Positions 24,758-27,970 of a stretch of DNA of 27,970 nt are shown piece by piece (position 1 is the stretch's first letter; each line of letters starts with the position of its first letter). The stretch spans positions 1 to 27,970 of the forward strand of contig BHEQ01000004.1 in the NCBI GenBank assembly GCA_003864535.1. Reading direction: 5' to 3'. A program made the translations under genes and the position numbers. Source of the DNA: Gammaproteobacteria bacterium (GTDB lineage Bacteria > Pseudomonadota > Gammaproteobacteria > Cardiobacteriales > Wohlfahrtiimonadaceae). The notes beneath the pieces were generated by a model that worked only from the letters and a program-made list of their open reading frames with translations, ran no database searches and was not told the origin of the DNA.

Positions 24758-26317
24758 TTATTGAAATAAAGCCCTAAAGCGTAAAATTACATCTTTAAAA
24801 TTAGGAATAACTTGGGGTGAATAAAGTTGTGGTTTAAAATTTTGCGCGATAAGCTGCCGATATTGATGAAGATCATTTACTTTATTTAATGATATCAACT
24901 GACTACCAATATTTCCTAAAGCTGAAGCCTCAACAGGGCCTGCTAAAACAGGCACATTACAAGTATCAGCACAGAGTTGATTTAAAAGTATATTTTGTGA
25001 GCCACCACCAACAATCTGAATTTGTTCAAGAATATAACCCTTATTTTTCTGAGTAATTTCGCAAAGCTCTAAAAATGATTGGCGATATGATAATGCCAAG
25101 CTATCAAAAATCAAACGTGCAAATTCGCCATCTGTACTTGGTGATTCTTGCCCTGTTTTCTGACAAAACTCTAAAATAGCGGTTTTCATAGAAGTAGGAT
25201 TTAAAAAACAATCATCATTTGGATTAATCAAAAATTTAAACGGTGTACATACGGTTGCAGCTTTAATAAGTGCCGTAATATCATCAAGTTTAGATTCTTT
25301 ACAATATTGCTGAAATATCCATAATCCCATGATATTTTTAAGAATCCGAAAACGGCGTTGATAGCCACCTTCATTGGTGAGATTATATTTAAGCGCTTGA
25401 TCATCAGTTATCGCCGCATCATTTTCAATCCCCATCAAAGACCAAGTACCTGAAGATAAATAGGCGCTGCGTTCATTTAACAAAGGTGCTGCTAGTACCG
25501 CGCTTGCAGTGTCGTGACTTGCACAAGCATGAACGGGAATACCATGCGCTTGCCATTTGCCTATTTCATTACCTGGAAGTGTGGGCTTTGTAAGCCAATG
25601 TGCTGGAACTCCAATATTTGCAAGTAAATCCATATCCCAATCATCAGTTTTAACATTCAGCAATTGGGTTGTAGTTGCATTTGTGTACTCATAATTTAAA
25701 CAATTAGTTAGCTTGTAAGATAAGTAATCTGGAATCAATAATAAATGAGAAATTTGGGCAAGATAGCTATCATTCCCCTTAAGTTTTGCCTCATCAATAA
25801 AAGCTTTAAGTTGATAGAGTGTATTAAATGATAAAAACTGAATCCCTGTTTTCTCATAAATATCTAGTTTAGTTAGTTTATTTGATTGGTCTAACTTATT
25901 TGATTTATTTGATTTATTTGAATACGCCTCAGCGGCATTCTCATCAATCATACCTTCCATAACCCCAAAAGTACGAGCATCTCGATAAGCGTATGCCAGA
26001 CCTAACTTATCTCCATTTTTATCAAGCAACACATAATCCACGCCCCAAGTATCAATAGCAATGCTTGATAGGCTTGCTTGATGCGAAGTATGTAAATGCT
26101 GAACAGTTTTTTCAAGTCCAAGTTTTATATTTTCAACCAGTTGATCTATCTGCCAGCAATCATGCGTAGCTGTTGCTGTTTTAATAGAAATAAATTGATT
26201 GGGAAATCGCGCCATTTCAGCTAATTTTATTGCATAAGTTTGATCACAAAAGCTCGCCAAAATAACGCGCCCACTCGATGCACCAATATCAACCGCAGCA
26301 ATATATGTGATTGCCAT
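24758..26317 (-). CDS. rhaB: Rhamnulokinase with an asparagine/lysine-rich insertion
   Basis: RhaB phosphorylates L-rhamnulose at O-1 using ATP. It is an FGGY-family kinase; landmarks are the phosphate loop AAVDIGASSGRVIL (7-20), SIAIDTWGVDYVLLD, HDTASAVLAAP, YLSSGTWSLMGIE and IVGGGSQNILLNQLCAD. At 519 residues it is about 30 longer than E. coli RhaB. Most of the excess is an insertion at residues 133-149, rich in S-N-K repeats, between the RDARTFGVMEG segment and DIYEKTGIQFLSFNTLYQL. It is encoded by tandem 9-base units. The insertion is in frame and lies on a surface-type loop, so activity is probably kept. An AGGATGG ribosome site precedes the ATG. Confidence 0.96.
   Translation of the reverse strand: MAITYIAAVDIGASSGRVILASFCDQTYAIKLAEMARFPNQFISIKTATATHDCWQIDQLVENIKLGLEKTVQHLHTSHQASLSSIAIDTWGVDYVLLDKNGDKLGLAYAYRDARTFGVMEGMIDENAAEAYSNKSNKSNKLDQSNKLTKLDIYEKTGIQFLSFNTLYQLKAFIDEAKLKGNDSYLAQISHLLLIPDYLSYKLTNCLNYEYTNATTTQLLNVKTDDWDMDLLANIGVPAHWLTKPTLPGNEIGKWQAHGIPVHACASHDTASAVLAAPLLNERSAYLSSGTWSLMGIENDAAITDDQALKYNLTNEGGYQRRFRILKNIMGLWIFQQYCKESKLDDITALIKAATVCTPFKFLINPNDDCFLNPTSMKTAILEFCQKTGQESPSTDGEFARLIFDSLALSYRQSFLELCEITQKNKGYILEQIQIVGGGSQNILLNQLCADTCNVPVLAGPVEASALGNIGSQLISLNKVNDLHQYRQLIAQNFKPQLYSPQVIPNFKDVILRFRALFQ
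25876..25922. repeat. 9-bp tandem repeat inside rhaB
   Basis: The + strand carries TTATTTGAT units: two full and one 8/9 copy at 25896-25922, and another partial unit at 25876-25885. Each unit encodes S-N-K on the minus strand. Length change by slippage would stay in frame. Confidence 0.8.
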
Positions 26318-26372
26318 AAAACCATCCTACTTTATTAGATGGTGCTTAAGATAATCTGTATTAACAGGCTTA

Positions 26373-26413
26373 ACCTTAAATTTATTGCCAGTTTTTAGAA
26401 TGATATGGCAGTT
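26373..26413 (-). promoter_or_regulatory. Regulon operator, site C (upstream of rhaBAD)
   Basis: The + strand has ACCT (26373-26376), nine bases, TGCCA (26386-26390), fifteen bases ending in ATA, then TGGCAGTT (26406-26413). Spacing is identical to sites A and B. The AGGT end is 56 bases from the rhaB start codon, leaving room for a -10 and a short leader. Confidence 0.8.
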
Positions 26414-26540
26414 TTTCAAAAAAAATAGTTATCAGAATAAGTTAAGTATCCGCAATATATAAATAAAGCGGTAAGATAATAAGAATAAATTTACACGGAA
26501 CATATTAAACAAATAGATTAAACAAACAGATTAAAGAAGC

Positions 26541-27611
26541 TTAAAAAGCACTAAGAACACCATCAATAATAATTCGCTCATTATGTTCAAGTTCACTTTG
26601 TGGCTTAATTTTGTTCATGTTTACGCTACTTTTATGCTTATTTAAATCATTTTTATTTTCAATTAATTTAAATAAAAGCATAGCTGCTTGTTCGCCTAAA
26701 TAGATTGTATTGTGATAGACACCTGGGATTTTTAATCCATATTGACGTGCATAAGGTGCTTCATCTACAGAAAAATAAGATACATCAATTTTCTTAGTAC
26801 TCGTACTTTCAAAACGAGTAATAAAGTCAATCATCCCCGTAGTAATAATGCCATTTAAGCCAATCACCCAAAAAGGCTCATGAGCTATTTTAGCAAGCTG
26901 TTCAAAGATGAGTTTAGGATCAATATTAGTGAAAGCATAATTTGTAAATAAAGTATAAATTTGTTTGTCTGTATTTTTTAAGCTTTCCATCATCCCATTT
27001 AAACGTAATTGTGTGATCTGTGAATTTTGCGGTCCACCAACAATTAAAATCTTCTTGGATTTTTGCTTTGCTAAAAATTGACCTGCTACTCTTCCAATTT
27101 GCGGATCATTAAGAAATATTCCAGGAAAACTAGCATTATAAAAATCACGGTCAATTAAAATCAATGGAGTTTTATAATACTTAAGTATTTTAATATAATC
27201 AGGATGATACTCGCGATCATCTCTTATTGGGGATAATAAAATACCATTTGCTTTATAGCTTAATAGAGTTTCTATTGCTTGCTGTTCAGCTTTTTCATCA
27301 CCATCCGTATCAAATAACATGATTTGATAACCTCGAGCTTTGGCTATTCTTGATATTGTTTGAATAGATGCTGAATAAAAAGGATTAAACATGCTATCAG
27401 TGACAATCCCAATAATATTGCTATGATATTTTTTTAAGCCTTGCGCAAATACATTGGGTAAATAATTTAATTCTTTTGCAATAGCTAAGATTTTAACTCG
27501 TGTTTCAAGCTTTACTAATTCAGGATGATTAAAAACGCGCGATACCGTAATAGAGGTAACTTTCGCTTTTTTAGCGATATCGTGGATCGTAGCAGGACTT
27601 AATGCGGTCAT
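26541..27611 (-). CDS. LacI-family transcriptional regulator
   Basis: This 356-residue LacI/GalR-type regulator has an N-terminal helix-turn-helix and hinge (ATIHDIAKKAKVTSITVSRV, then LNYLPNVFAQGLK, about residues 7-60) and a periplasmic-binding-protein-like effector domain (GIVTDSMFNPFYSASIQTIS onward). The region just before the C-terminus is rich in K and N and looks like an extended loop (about 318-342). It is the first gene of the locus in the direction of transcription, 223 bases before rhaB. Enteric rha operons use two AraC-type activators instead; none is present here. It is the natural candidate for control of this regulon. The ribosome site is weak. Confidence 0.92.
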   Translation of the reverse strand: MTALSPATIHDIAKKAKVTSITVSRVFNHPELVKLETRVKILAIAKELNYLPNVFAQGLKKYHSNIIGIVTDSMFNPFYSASIQTISRIAKARGYQIMLFDTDGDEKAEQQAIETLLSYKANGILLSPIRDDREYHPDYIKILKYYKTPLILIDRDFYNASFPGIFLNDPQIGRVAGQFLAKQKSKKILIVGGPQNSQITQLRLNGMMESLKNTDKQIYTLFTNYAFTNIDPKLIFEQLAKIAHEPFWVIGLNGIITTGMIDFITRFESTSTKKIDVSYFSVDEAPYARQYGLKIPGVYHNTIYLGEQAAMLLFKLIENKNDLNKHKSSVNMNKIKPQSELEHNERIIIDGVLSAF

Positions 27612-27677
27612 TTATTTTAGCAACTTAAAATTTAGAATAAGACTCCAAAGTTTAACGTAATTTGAGCGTAAGTAAAG

Positions 27678-27691
27678 TTGATCTACATCAA
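27678..27691. promoter_or_regulatory. FNR-type binding site
   Basis: TTGATCTACATCAA matches the FNR consensus TTGAT-N4-ATCAA exactly and is a near-perfect palindrome. It lies 67 bases upstream of the LacI-family gene. It could also serve a divergent gene to the right of the window. The remainder of 27612-27970 is AT-rich and holds no gene I can support. Confidence 0.65.
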
Positions 27692-27970
27692 TTGAATTTA
27701 AATATATTTATTTTTTAAAAATATAATTTAAGTGGTTTTTGATAAATACTATCAACTATAATCTATTGTTTGTAATGAATATATTTTAAAAAAAATTCAT
27801 TAGTTGGTTACATAATGGCTACATTTATTATATTTAAGCACTTGCATTTAAAAATCTAAAATGCTACAAATTAACTACCTAATGTTTACGTTGTCATTTT
27901 AAAATCACTCTTAAAATTCATTTTTATTTAGTTATTTTAAATAAATGTCAGGCTAAATGTTATCGATATC

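Noticed and set aside
1..27970. CRISPR arrays, tRNA or rRNA genes
   Set aside because: No regularly spaced direct repeats with unique spacers, and no cloverleaf or rRNA-like sequence, were seen on either strand.

Overview
The window is chromosomal DNA from an AT-rich gammaproteobacterium. The evidence for this is System I cytochrome c maturation genes (ccm), rpsO next to pnp, enteric-type rhaB-rhaA-rhaD gene order, RhaD catalytic residues at the same numbers as in E. coli, and a perfect FNR-type site. Many intergenic gaps carry palindromic repeats. I cannot name the genus; a host-associated, facultatively anaerobic lineage is a guess from base composition and gene content.

Layout. Bases 1-4192 (+ strand) hold the 3' end of ccmD, then ccmE, ccmF and ccmG, with a Nudix hydrolase gene overlapping the end of ccmG; there is no ccmH here. 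Bases 4375-5616 (+) encode a secreted broad-specificity amino-acid racemase (Bsr type). Bases 5821-8427 (- strand) hold pnp and rpsO, with terminators after each and a long stem-loop in the pnp leader. From 8919 to 27611 every gene is on the - strand and belongs to one deoxy-sugar catabolism locus.

In the direction of transcription the sugar locus reads: lacI-type regulator; rhaB-rhaA-rhaD (kinase, isomerase, aldolase); a second ribose-type ABC importer (ATPase, permease, binding protein) followed by a GolD/DthD-like SDR dehydrogenase; fucO (lactaldehyde reductase) and an L-fucose/L-arabinose isomerase-family protein; then rhaT-rhaQ-rhaP-rhaS (the rhizobial type of rhamnose ABC importer) and rhaM (mutarotase). 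Rhamnose would enter through RhaSPQT, be epimerised by RhaM, isomerised by RhaA, phosphorylated by RhaB and cleaved by RhaD to DHAP and L-lactaldehyde. FucO would reduce the lactaldehyde to 1,2-propanediol. The second importer, the SDR and the extra isomerase suggest that a second sugar or polyol is handled by the same regulon.

Main discoveries. (1) A conserved upstream element, on the + strand ACCT-N9-TGCCA-N12-ATATGGCAGTT, occurs once before each of the three catabolic transcription units (rhaB, the second ABC operon, and fucO) with identical internal spacing. It defines a three-promoter regulon. (2) A perfect FNR-type palindrome lies 67 bp upstream of the regulator gene. (3) A 197-bp non-coding element at 8601-8797 has perfect 15-bp terminal inverted repeats beginning GTAAC and a perfect 8-bp target duplication, which looks like an IS66-type MITE; related copies lie at 148-340 and 17290-17387. 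(4) A separate family of intergenic palindromes of about 80-130 bp recurs through the window.
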